Positions 7,658 to 15,038 of a DNA stretch of 32,279 bases are shown here, one piece after another (position 1 is the first letter of the stretch; every line of letters starts with the position of its first letter). Under the pieces are notes generated by a model, which ran no database searches, was not told the origin of the DNA, and worked only from the letters and a program-made list of their open reading frames with translations. This DNA is from an uncultured Eubacterium sp. (GTDB taxonomy: Bacteria > Bacillota > Clostridia > Lachnospirales > Lachnospiraceae): the NCBI GenBank assembly GCA_910584875.1, contig CAJUDA010000031.1, positions 1 to 32,279 of the forward strand. The letters run 5' to 3'. The translations under genes and the position numbers were made by a program.

Positions 7658-7717
7658 TTCCAGATTCCTCTTTTTAAGAGGAATTGCCTACTTCTGTGCA
7701 ATCGCTGCCTGTGCTGC
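7658..7717 (-). repeat. ppdK 3'-end copy of the direct repeat (functional copy)
   Basis: This is the partner of 4412-4471. It covers the last nine codons of ppdK, the TAG stop (7688-7690) and a 9-base-pair hairpin (7664-7684). The two copies bracket about 3.2 kb of AT-rich accessory genes. Gene 3' ends are common attachment sites of integrated elements, which is the basis of the att-like reading. Confidence 0.75.
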
Positions 7718-10315
7718 TGCCAGTCTTGCGATCGGCACACGGAACGGTGAACAGGATACATAGTCAAGACCGATCTTATTACAGAACTCTACGGATGACG
7801 GGTCTCCACCATGCTCGCCGCAGATACCACAGTGAAGGGCACTGTTTACCGGTTTTCCAAGCTTCAGGGCGGTATCCATCAGCTTGCCGACACCTGTCTG
7901 ATCCAGTTTGGCAAATGGATCATTCTCAAAGATCTTGGCATCATAGTAAGCATCCAGGAATTTACCAGCGTCATCACGGGAGAACCCGAATGTCATCTGG
8001 GTCAGATCGTTTGTACCGAAGCAGAAGAAGTCAGCTTCTTTTGCGATCTCGTCTGCTGTCAGTGCCGCACGAGGAATCTCGATCATCGTACCTACTTCGT
8101 ACTTCAGATCGCTTCCTGCTGCTTTGATCTCAGCGTCTGCCGTCTCAACAACAAATTTCTTAACATATTTTAACTCTTTGATATCGCCTACCAGCGGGAT
8201 CATGATCTCCGGTTTTACATTCCAGTCAGCATGAGCCTTCTGCACATTGATAGCTGCACGGATCACTGCCTTTGTCTGCATCTTGGCAATTTCCGGATAT
8301 GTTACGGCAAGACGGCATCCACGATGTCCCATCATCGGGTTGAACTCGTGCAGGGAAGCGATGAGCGCTTTGATATCCTCAACGGATTTGCCCTGTGCGT
8401 CAGCCAGTTTCTTAATGTCAGCTTCCTCCGTAGGAACGAACTCATGCAATGGCGGATCCAGGAAACGGATCGTAACCGGGTTTCCTTCCAGTGCTTCATA
8501 CAGCGCTTCGAAGTCGCCCTGCTGATATGGCAGGATCTTCTCAAGTGCTGCTTCTCTCTCTTCTACGGTATCAGCACAGATCATCTCGCGGAATGCAGCG
8601 ATCCTGTCTTCCTCGAAGAACATATGCTCGGTACGGCACAGACCGATCCCTTCTGCACCGAGTTCGCGTGCTTTCTTGGCATCGGCAGGTGTATCTGCAT
8701 TGGTACGAACCTTCATGGTGCGGAACTTGTCAGCCCATCCCATGATACGTCCAAACTCACCGGCGATCGTAGCATCTACTGTCGGGATGATGCCGTCATA
8801 GATATTACCGGTAGAGCCATCGATGGAGATCGGATCTCCTTCGTGATACTCTTTGCCAGCCAGTGTAAATTTCTTATTCTCTTCGTCCATATTGATGTCG
8901 CCGCAGCCAGATACACAGCATGTACCCATACCACGCGCAACGACGGCTGCATGGGAAGTCATACCACCGCGGACGGTCAGGATACCCTGGGAAGCCTTCA
9001 TACCTGTGATGTCTTCCGGAGAAGTCTCAAGACGTACGAGAACGACTTTCTCGCCACGGGCATTCCACTCTTCTGCATCCTCAGCAGTAAATACAACCTT
9101 ACCGCAGGCAGCTCCCGGAGAAGCACCCAGTGCTTTGGCAACCGGCGTAGCAGCCTTCAGTGCTGCAGAGTCAAACTGCGGATGAAGAAGGGTATCAAGG
9201 TTACGCGGATCGATCATCGCAACTGCCTCTTCTTCTGTTCTCATTCCCTCGTCTACCAGGTCGCAGGCGATCTTAAGAGCTGCCTGGGCAGTTCTCTTAC
9301 CGTTACGTGTCTGAAGCATGTACAGCTTCTTGTTCTCAACGGTAAACTCCATATCCTGCATATCTCTGTAGTGGTTTTCCAGTGTGGAACAAACCTCTTT
9401 GAACTGGGTAAATGCTTCTGGGAATTCCTGCTCCATCTGAGCGATCGGCATCGGTGTACGGACACCGGCAACTACGTCCTCGCCCTGTGCATTTTTCAGG
9501 AACTCACCCATCAGCTTCTTCTCACCAGTAGCCGGGTCACGGGTAAAGGCAACGCCTGTACCACAGTCATCACCCATGTTACCAAATGCCATGGACTGTA
9601 CGTTTACAGCAGTACCCCAGGAATATGGAATATCGTTGTCACGACGGTATACATTGGCACGAGGGTTGTCCCAGGAACGGAATACGGCTTTGATGGCGCC
9701 CATCAGCTGTTCTTTCGGATCATCCGGGAAGTCAGAACCAATCTTCTCTTTGTACTCTGCCTTGAACTGGTTCGCCAGCTCTTTGAGGTCGTCTGCGGTA
9801 AGCTCAACGTCCTGCTGAACCCCTCTGTCCGCTTTCATCTTGTCGATCAGTTCTTCAAAGTATTTCTTTCCTACTTCCATAACGACATCCGAATACATCT
9901 GGATGAAACGACGGTAGCAGTCCCATGCCCAGCGGGCATTGCCGGATTTCTCTGCAATTACGTTTACAACGGTCTCATTCAGACCAAGATTCAGAATCGT
10001 ATCCATCATACCTGGCATGGAAGCGCGTGCACCGGAACGTACCGATACAAGCAGCGGATTCTCTTTATCCCCAAATTTCTTTCCTGTGATCTCTTCCATT
10101 TTTACGATGTACTCATTGATCTGACCCTGGATCTCGTCATTGATCTCTCTGCCATCTTCATAATACTGAGTACATGCCTCTGTTGTAATGGTGAAACCCT
10201 GAGGCACTGGAAGTCCCAGACTGGTCATCTCTGCAAGGTTGGCACCCTTACCACCAAGGAGTTCGCGCATGTCAGCATTTCCCTCGCTGAACAAATAAAC
10301 CCATTTAGTAGCCAT
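7688..10315 (-). CDS. ppdK: Pyruvate, phosphate dikinase
   Basis: This 875-residue cytoplasmic enzyme interconverts ATP, pyruvate and phosphate with AMP, phosphoenolpyruvate and diphosphate. In anaerobic Clostridia it serves PPi-linked glycolysis or gluconeogenesis. The length matches the well-known clostridial enzyme (about 874). An N-terminal ATP-grasp region opens with MATKWVYLFSEG and GGKGANLAEM. The swivelling phospho-His domain has GGMTSHAAVVARGMG, with the phosphorylated His455 and the regulatory Thr453. The C-terminal PEP-binding barrel ends with HCGICGEHGGDP, where Cys832 is the catalytic Cys equivalent. AGGAGG lies 11 bases before ATG 10315. The gene is monocistronic, with a roughly 100-base leader carrying an inverted repeat and a terminator at 7553-7594. 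Its 3' end is duplicated at 4412-4471. Confidence 0.98.
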   Translation of the reverse strand: MATKWVYLFSEGNADMRELLGGKGANLAEMTSLGLPVPQGFTITTEACTQYYEDGREINDEIQGQINEYIVKMEEITGKKFGDKENPLLVSVRSGARASMPGMMDTILNLGLNETVVNVIAEKSGNARWAWDCYRRFIQMYSDVVMEVGKKYFEELIDKMKADRGVQQDVELTADDLKELANQFKAEYKEKIGSDFPDDPKEQLMGAIKAVFRSWDNPRANVYRRDNDIPYSWGTAVNVQSMAFGNMGDDCGTGVAFTRDPATGEKKLMGEFLKNAQGEDVVAGVRTPMPIAQMEQEFPEAFTQFKEVCSTLENHYRDMQDMEFTVENKKLYMLQTRNGKRTAQAALKIACDLVDEGMRTEEEAVAMIDPRNLDTLLHPQFDSAALKAATPVAKALGASPGAACGKVVFTAEDAEEWNARGEKVVLVRLETSPEDITGMKASQGILTVRGGMTSHAAVVARGMGTCCVSGCGDINMDEENKKFTLAGKEYHEGDPISIDGSTGNIYDGIIPTVDATIAGEFGRIMGWADKFRTMKVRTNADTPADAKKARELGAEGIGLCRTEHMFFEEDRIAAFREMICADTVEEREAALEKILPYQQGDFEALYEALEGNPVTIRFLDPPLHEFVPTEEADIKKLADAQGKSVEDIKALIASLHEFNPMMGHRGCRLAVTYPEIAKMQTKAVIRAAINVQKAHADWNVKPEIMIPLVGDIKELKYVKKFVVETADAEIKAAGSDLKYEVGTMIEIPRAALTADEIAKEADFFCFGTNDLTQMTFGFSRDDAGKFLDAYYDAKIFENDPFAKLDQTGVGKLMDTALKLGKPVNSALHCGICGEHGGDPSSVEFCNKIGLDYVSCSPFRVPIARLAAAQAAIAQK

Positions 10316-10359
10316 GTTTAACTATTCCTCCTACATTTTGTATTTGACTGGCTTACAAA

Positions 10360-10396
10360 CTGTCATGACCCCCCATGCAACGCGTACGCATGACAG
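10360..10396 (-). promoter_or_regulatory. Inverted repeat in the ppdK leader
   Basis: CTGTCATG (10360-10367) and CATGACAG (10389-10396) form an 8-base-pair stem around a 21-base GC-rich loop. An alternative inner pairing (CATGC with GCATG) is possible. It lies between the promoter and the ribosome-binding site, so it could be an RNA switch element or an operator. Nothing identifies a ligand or protein. Confidence 0.55.
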
Positions 10397-10425
10397 GACA
10401 CGACAATCCAGCAGTCGCTAAAAAT

Positions 10426-10434
10426 ATTGTAGCA
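10426..10434 (-). promoter_or_regulatory. Extended -10 of the ppdK promoter
   Basis: On the minus strand TGC precedes TACAAT (10426-10431), an extended -10. No good -35 lies 16-18 bases upstream (AT-rich TTTTCT). A start near 10420 would give a leader of about 100 bases. Confidence 0.55.
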
Positions 10435-10517
10435 CAAATAATTCTGATAGAAAAGGGTTTTTTCTATATTTTACTAAATATTATTTTATGAAATATATTT
10501 AACGCTTATCAGGAAAC

Positions 10518-10547
10518 TTGACAGACCTCCCCCTTACCCACTATAAT
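10518..10547 (+). promoter_or_regulatory. degV promoter
   Basis: TTGACA (10518-10523) and TATAAT (10542-10547) are separated by 18 bases. Both boxes are perfect matches to the sigma-A consensus. The predicted transcript begins with a hairpin at 10553-10590. Confidence 0.85.
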
Positions 10548-10552
10548 TATTT

Positions 10553-10590
10553 TAGCTGGGCGGCGCCAATCTTAACCCGCCGTGGAGCTA
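10553..10590 (+). promoter_or_regulatory. 5'-leader hairpin of degV
   Basis: TAGCT pairs with AGCTA and, inside it, GGCGG pairs with CCGCC across an interior loop. It lies between the predicted start site and the AGGAGG ribosome-binding site at 10601-10606. It may stabilise the mRNA or regulate translation. The evidence is only the pairing. Confidence 0.4.
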
Positions 10591-10612
10591 TAAAAAACCA
10601 AGGAGGATTTTT

Positions 10613-11452
10613 ATGATTCGCATAATCACTGACAGCCTGTGTGACCTGACCATGGCACACGCCCGAGAATTGAACATTGACATTCTTCCCCTTCTGGTAC
10701 GTTTTGGAGAAGAGGAATACCGGTGTGGGATAGAACTCACAAATGAACAGTTTTACGAAAAGTTAGAGACCAGTACAGTATCGCCCACAACCGCAGCGGT
10801 CAATCCCTATGAATTTGAAGAAATATTTGAGCGTTACCTGAATGCCGGCGATGATGTGGTGGCGATCCTGTTTTCCCGGCATATGAGCGCTACATACCAG
10901 TCGGCTGTGATCGCCTCTGAAAATATCAAGTCAGAAAAGCTCCATCTGATCGACTGCGAAAACGGTGCTATGGGGCAGACGCTCCTGATCGAAACCGCTG
11001 TGGCTATGCGGGACCAGGGACTGGAAGCCGGAGAGCTTGTGGAAAAGATCACCTCTCTTCTGCCCCGGACCATGACCTATATCGTGATTGACACGATGGA
11101 GTATCTTAAGCGCGGCGGACGAATCTCCAAAAGTGCCGCCCTGCTGGGAGGACTTATGAAACTGCACCCTGTCCTGCAGGTGGTGGCGGACGGTGCCAAA
11201 CCAGTCGATAAGGTGAAAGGGAAAAAGTCCTGCAATGCCTGGCTGATCAATAAACTCAAAGAACAGGCACCGGATACGGATTATAAACTGGTCATCGGAC
11301 ATTCCAATGCCCCGGAACGCGCTGAGCTGTTTAAAGAACAGCTGCGGGAGGCCGGTATCAGCAACGAGATCTTCATCACCTGTATCGGGCCGGTAGTCGG
11401 AACTCATATCGGACCAAACTGCCTCGGCATCGGATATATAAAAAACGTGTAA
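10613..11452 (+). CDS. DegV-family fatty-acid-binding protein
   Basis: This 279-residue soluble protein belongs to the DegV family. These proteins bind a single fatty acid, and in Firmicutes some (FakB) present it to the kinase FakA. Family motifs are present: IRIITDSLCDL at the N-terminus, SPTTAAVNPYEF, HMSATYQSA (the Ser/Thr that binds the lipid carboxylate region), TMEYLKRGGRISKSAALLG and the closing GPVVGTHIGPNCLGIGY. AGGAGG lies 6 bases before the ATG. It is a single gene with a strong promoter. No fakA-like gene is in the window, so the partner would be elsewhere. Its last codons overlap the terminator of the opposing C39 peptidase gene. Confidence 0.95.
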   Translation: MIRIITDSLCDLTMAHARELNIDILPLLVRFGEEEYRCGIELTNEQFYEKLETSTVSPTTAAVNPYEFEEIFERYLNAGDDVVAILFSRHMSATYQSAVIASENIKSEKLHLIDCENGAMGQTLLIETAVAMRDQGLEAGELVEKITSLLPRTMTYIVIDTMEYLKRGGRISKSAALLGGLMKLHPVLQVVADGAKPVDKVKGKKSCNAWLINKLKEQAPDTDYKLVIGHSNAPERAELFKEQLREAGISNEIFITCIGPVVGTHIGPNCLGIGYIKNV

Positions 11453-11484
11453 ACGGAAATGCGATCGTCCTTTCCGCTTACACG
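11446..11484 (-). terminator. Terminator of the C39 peptidase genes, inside the degV 3' end
   Basis: CGTGTAA and CGGAAA pair with TTTCCG and TTACACG (13 base pairs, one mismatch). On the minus strand TTTTTTATAT follows, so it ends the leftward transcript. The tract lies in the last degV codons. A second hairpin (11488-11513) precedes it. Confidence 0.75.
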
Positions 11485-11538
11485 TCTGGAGAATTGTCAG
11501 AAGACAGTTCTCCGCTCCCCAGGGAGTCTTCTCTTCCA

Positions 11539-12408
11539 TTATTTATAATATTCCGGCAGTACATAAGTGCCGCCCATATCTTTATGCTTCCACTGATCTT
11601 TCTTTTCACTATAACTGGTTACCGACAGATATTGTCTCCGGTTCGCCGTCTTGAGAGAACGGTAGATTTTTTTCAGAGGCACCCACTGCCTGTTGTGGTC
11701 CGGATCTCCCGAATCTCCTAAAAATACTTTATCCGTTTTCTCATCATACAAAAACAGTGTTACATAATGTCCGGGTGTATCTTTCCAGTAGCAGGTACTG
11801 TCCTGGCTGCTCACGACGACGATACACGCCTCCGACTGTCTGACCATTTTCTGGAAATCAGAATACTTATGCGGTTTGTTCCCCACCTCACAGCGGAATC
11901 CGGCATGCTCCAGCGTTCCTTTCATATACCCCCAGTCAATGGCACTGCCGCCTCCATATTCTGTAACCTTCTTCGCATACTCATACATATCCACAGGAGT
12001 ACAGCGGTAATCCGTCAGGGTGCAATAGATATTCGCCATACAGCACAGTCCGCAGCCAAATGCCCCGAACCTGCCTCCATCATAATCCGAATCTCCCCAT
12101 TTGCCGGACCATGCCATCCTGGCTTTCCATGTCCGGGGTCCCTGAAACCAGGTGGCAACCTTTTTGGCAGGATCCTCCGGTTCTGTCACCTTACCGGTCT
12201 CCAGTTCCCCGGAAGCGCCGGAGGCTTGTCCATATACGGCAGCCTGGGAAACGATCTTCTCCGCCGCACTGACTGCCACTGGTGTGGCCGAAACCGGCTT
12301 TGAATCGGGAGGCAGCGTTTTATTTAGTACAGCAGCCGCCGCAAGCATCGCAATACTCAACAGACAGATCAGCATTAGCTGACGTTTACTGTAATCGCAT
12401 TTTTTCAT
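11539..12408 (-). CDS. Membrane-anchored C39-family cysteine peptidase (copy A)
   Basis: Start at ATG 12408 is chosen for GGAGG five bases upstream. The 289-residue protein has an N-terminal membrane helix (about 11-28), an Ala/Ser/Pro/Glu linker to about 85 and a papain-like C39_2 domain. The catalytic triad is visible: Cys119 in GAFGCGLCCMANIY, His214 in PGHYVTLFLYD and an Asp in GDSGDPD (232/235). Simple exported C39 proteins of this type lack an ABC transporter, so a bacteriocin-leader role is unlikely; cleavage of a surface or extracellular peptide is more plausible, substrate unknown. It follows its paralogue by 41 bases and carries extra Cys residues (for example Cys129, Cys136, Cys194, Cys206). 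It ends in the terminator within degV. Confidence 0.85.
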   Translation of the reverse strand: MKKCDYSKRQLMLICLLSIAMLAAAAVLNKTLPPDSKPVSATPVAVSAAEKIVSQAAVYGQASGASGELETGKVTEPEDPAKKVATWFQGPRTWKARMAWSGKWGDSDYDGGRFGAFGCGLCCMANIYCTLTDYRCTPVDMYEYAKKVTEYGGGSAIDWGYMKGTLEHAGFRCEVGNKPHKYSDFQKMVRQSEACIVVVSSQDSTCYWKDTPGHYVTLFLYDEKTDKVFLGDSGDPDHNRQWVPLKKIYRSLKTANRRQYLSVTSYSEKKDQWKHKDMGGTYVLPEYYK

Positions 12409-12449
12409 CCTAACCTCCATTCCGAAGCGTCCACGGAGTGCTCATTCCG

Positions 12450-13436
12450 TCAGTCCGTCTTCCAGTTGGATGGAAGATGGCACTTCCCGGTAAACTCCGT
12501 ATTCCGCCAGCTATCCTTTTCTTTCTTATACTCTGTCACAAGCAGATACTGGCGGTCACTCTTTGTTTTCAGGGAATCATATATTTTCTCTAATGATACC
12601 CATTTCCGGTTCCGTTTATAACTTCCCGGATCGGCAAGAAATACTTTGTCTGACGCTTTATCATACAAAAATAGTGTCACATAATGTCCGGTCGTATGCT
12701 TCCACATACTTTTTTTGTTATGTTTACTGACAAGCACGACCACTGCCTTCGACTTGCGGACAAGTTTCTGAAACTCTTTGTAATTGTCCGGTTTCTTTCC
12801 CATCTCACAGTGGAACCCTGCCTTCTCCAGAACCGTATACATATTCCACCACTCGATAGCGCCGGCGCCCTCATAGCCGGATACTTCTTTGGCAAATTCA
12901 TACATGTCCAGAGGAGAACTGCGGTAAGGCGACAGCGAACTGTATATGTTCGCCATACAACAGAGCCCGCAGCCAAATGCGCCAAATTTCTTACCCTTAT
13001 ACTTTTTCTTTCCCCAGTCGCCGGACCATGTCAGTCCGGATTTCCACGACGCTCCCGCCTGAAAATAAGAAGCGATCCTGCCGGTCTTGTCCGCACCGGC
13101 AGAGGGAGTCGGGACCGGGGTAGGTCTCGGAGTCGGGGTCGGCAGTACCTTCGGTTTTATTTTCCTGAAATGGCTGCTGACCACTTCCCTGGCAGGCGGA
13201 CCATACAGCAGCTGCCCCGATGTCACACCTGCCTCCGAAGAAGCCACTGCTTCTAAAGAAGCAGGTGTGGCTGCCGGCATACCAGCTGCTGCCAGCGTTG
13301 ACGACGCCGGCACTGCCGACAGCTCTTTCGTATTTACCATCTGCACTTTCCTCATGAAAAATCCGAAGGTCAATGTCATGATAAACAATATCATTGTCAA
13401 AATTATTTTAATGAAACTGGCACTTTTTTCCTTCAC
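12450..13436 (-). CDS. Membrane-anchored C39-family cysteine peptidase (copy B)
   Basis: Starts at GTG 13436 after AGGG at about 9 bases. The 328 residues comprise a membrane helix (about 8-28), a low-complexity linker ending in a proline-rich stalk (PTPTPRPTPVPTP, 99-111) and a C39_2 domain. The triad is Cys156 in GAFGCGLCCMANIY, His251 in TTGHYVTLFLYD and Asp269 in FLADPG. The stalk and anchor suggest a peptidase held outside the membrane and extended into the wall. Copies A and B match closely across the catalytic domain and differ in the linkers, so they are a tandem duplication. The gene starts 69 bases after the glyS stop, and no convincing promoter was found between, so read-through from glyS is possible. 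Confidence 0.87.
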   Translation of the reverse strand: MKEKSASFIKIILTMILFIMTLTFGFFMRKVQMVNTKELSAVPASSTLAAAGMPAATPASLEAVASSEAGVTSGQLLYGPPAREVVSSHFRKIKPKVLPTPTPRPTPVPTPSAGADKTGRIASYFQAGASWKSGLTWSGDWGKKKYKGKKFGAFGCGLCCMANIYSSLSPYRSSPLDMYEFAKEVSGYEGAGAIEWWNMYTVLEKAGFHCEMGKKPDNYKEFQKLVRKSKAVVVLVSKHNKKSMWKHTTGHYVTLFLYDKASDKVFLADPGSYKRNRKWVSLEKIYDSLKTKSDRQYLLVTEYKKEKDSWRNTEFTGKCHLPSNWKTD

Positions 13437-13505
13437 CTTTCTTCACCCTTTTCGATTGGATTAACTGGTAATACGGACGGAAAAGTGCCACATCCGCTTT
13501 GTCAT

Positions 13506-14894
13506 TCAGAATGTGAACTTATCTGCGAAATACTCCTGCAGATCGCAGATTTTTACGCGTTCCTGCTCCATCGTATCGCGGTCGCGGACTGTCACCATCC
13601 CGTCTTCCTCAGAATCAAAATCATAGGTCACACAGTATGGTGTGCCGATCTCATCCTGGCGGCGGTAACGTTTGCCGATATTTCCACGGTCATCGTATTC
13701 ACAATTATAATATTTGCTGAGTTCCTCAAATACTTTTTCTGCTTTTTCCTTTAATTTCTTTGACAATGGCAGCACGCCGATCTTTACCGGTGCCAGCGCC
13801 GGATGGAAATGCAGTACCGTCCGCACATCCCCCTCACCGATTTCCTCTTCGTCATAGGCACTGCACAAAAAGGCAAGTGTAACGCGGTCTGCTCCCAGAG
13901 ACGGTTCGATCACATACGGAATATATTTTTCCTTCCGCTCGTCATCAAAATAGCTCATGTCCTCTCCGGACGTATTCTGATGCTGCGTCAGGTCATAATC
14001 GGTGCGGTCTGCGATCCCCCACAGCTCGCCCCAGCCAAAGGGGAATAAAAATTCAATGTCACTGGTCGCCTTACTGTAAAAAGAAAGTTCTTCCTGATCA
14101 TGGTCGCGGACTCTCATCTCGTCTTCCCTGATACCAAGTGTATGAAGCCAGTTGATACAAAATTCTTTCCAGTAAGAAAACCACTCTAGATCCGTATCCG
14201 GCACGCAGAAAAATTCCAGCTCCATCTGTTCAAACTCCCGGGTACGGAAGGTAAAGTTGCCTGGTGTGATCTCGTTACGGAACGATTTCCCGATCTGCCC
14301 GATCCCAAAAGGAACCTTTTTGCGGGAAGTCCGCTGTACATTCTTGAAATTCACAAAGATTCCCTGTGCGGTCTCCGGACGGAGATACACCGTATTTTTT
14401 GCATCCTCTGTCACACCCTGAAAGGTCTTGAACATCAGGTTAAACTGACGGATCTCTGTAAAATTGTGTTTGCCGCAGCCCGGGCACGCAATCTTATGCT
14501 CGGAAATAAATTTCTCCATTTCCTCATTGCTCCAGCCGTCAACAGAGCCGCCGAGGTCAATCTCATTGTCCCCGGCGTACTCTTCAATCAGCTGGTCGGC
14601 ACGGAAACGCTCATGACATTCCTTACAGTCCATCAGTGGATCGGAGAATCCTCCCAGATGCCCTGACGCCACCCATGTCTGCGGATTCATCAGTATCGCG
14701 CAGTCCACGCCGACATTATATTTATTTTCCTGGATAAACTTCTGCCACCATGCCTTTTTGACATTGTTCTTCAGCTCGACACCGAGATTGCCATAATCCC
14801 ATGTGTTCGCCAGTCCACCGTATATCTCAGAGCCGGGATAGATAAATCCCCTGCCCTTTGCCAATGCTACGATTTTGTCCATTGTCTTTTCCAT
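13506..14894 (-). CDS. glyS: Glycyl-tRNA synthetase (single-chain, class II)
   Basis: Start at ATG 14894 (GGAGG 10 bases upstream) gives 462 residues, the usual size for the dimeric, eukaryote/archaea-like GlyRS of many Firmicutes. It charges tRNA-Gly with glycine. Seen in order: the opening MDKIVALAKGRGFIYPGSE, a zinc-ribbon-like insert with CKECHERF and CPGCGKHNF, motif 2 (FRNEITPGNFTFRTREFEQ), motif 3 (EPSLGADRVTLAFL) and a C-terminal anticodon-binding domain. A strong promoter lies just upstream (14931-14959) and leaves a leader of only about 30 bases, so no T-box is present. The longer frame to 14918 would bypass the good ribosome-binding site. Confidence 0.97.
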   Translation of the reverse strand: MEKTMDKIVALAKGRGFIYPGSEIYGGLANTWDYGNLGVELKNNVKKAWWQKFIQENKYNVGVDCAILMNPQTWVASGHLGGFSDPLMDCKECHERFRADQLIEEYAGDNEIDLGGSVDGWSNEEMEKFISEHKIACPGCGKHNFTEIRQFNLMFKTFQGVTEDAKNTVYLRPETAQGIFVNFKNVQRTSRKKVPFGIGQIGKSFRNEITPGNFTFRTREFEQMELEFFCVPDTDLEWFSYWKEFCINWLHTLGIREDEMRVRDHDQEELSFYSKATSDIEFLFPFGWGELWGIADRTDYDLTQHQNTSGEDMSYFDDERKEKYIPYVIEPSLGADRVTLAFLCSAYDEEEIGEGDVRTVLHFHPALAPVKIGVLPLSKKLKEKAEKVFEELSKYYNCEYDDRGNIGKRYRRQDEIGTPYCVTYDFDSEEDGMVTVRDRDTMEQERVKICDLQEYFADKFTF

Positions 14895-14930
14895 CTTGCA
14901 CAATCCTCCACTTTTCACACATTTTGTTCC

Positions 14931-14959
14931 ATTGTACTATCCCGGCGAACATTTTTCAA
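14931..14959 (-). promoter_or_regulatory. glyS promoter
   Basis: On the minus strand TTGAAA (14954-14959) is separated by 17 bases from TACAAT (14931-14936). The predicted start lies about 30 bases before ATG 14894. Confidence 0.8.
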
Positions 14960-14979
14960 GTGAGGATTTTATTTCTTCA

Positions 14980-15004
14980 GGGCGGCGGTATCATACCGCC
15001 GCCC
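14980..15004. terminator. GC-rich perfect hairpin between LRR gene 1 and glyS
   Basis: GGGCGGCGGTA and TACCGCCGCCC form 11 base pairs around a 3-base loop. There is no U-tract on either strand. It lies 35 bases after the LRR gene stop and just upstream of the glyS -35. It probably limits read-through into glyS, but could also be an operator. Confidence 0.5.
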
Positions 15005-15038
15005 AATTAGTAACCGAAACGATTGCTCCTGATATTTC

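Noticed and set aside
8231..10321. A 696-codon open frame on the plus strand opposite ppdK
   Set aside because: It is a shadow of the biased codon use of ppdK. The protein has no domain, is rich in Cys and His, and has no ribosome-binding site.
13440..13520. A 36-codon frame and a 14-codon ATG frame between glyS and the C39 gene
   Set aside because: No ribosome-binding site for the longer one, and the short one is within reach of chance. Not called.
14895..14940. T-box riboswitch expected before glyS
   Set aside because: The promoter lies only about 40 bases before the start codon, leaving no room for a T-box.
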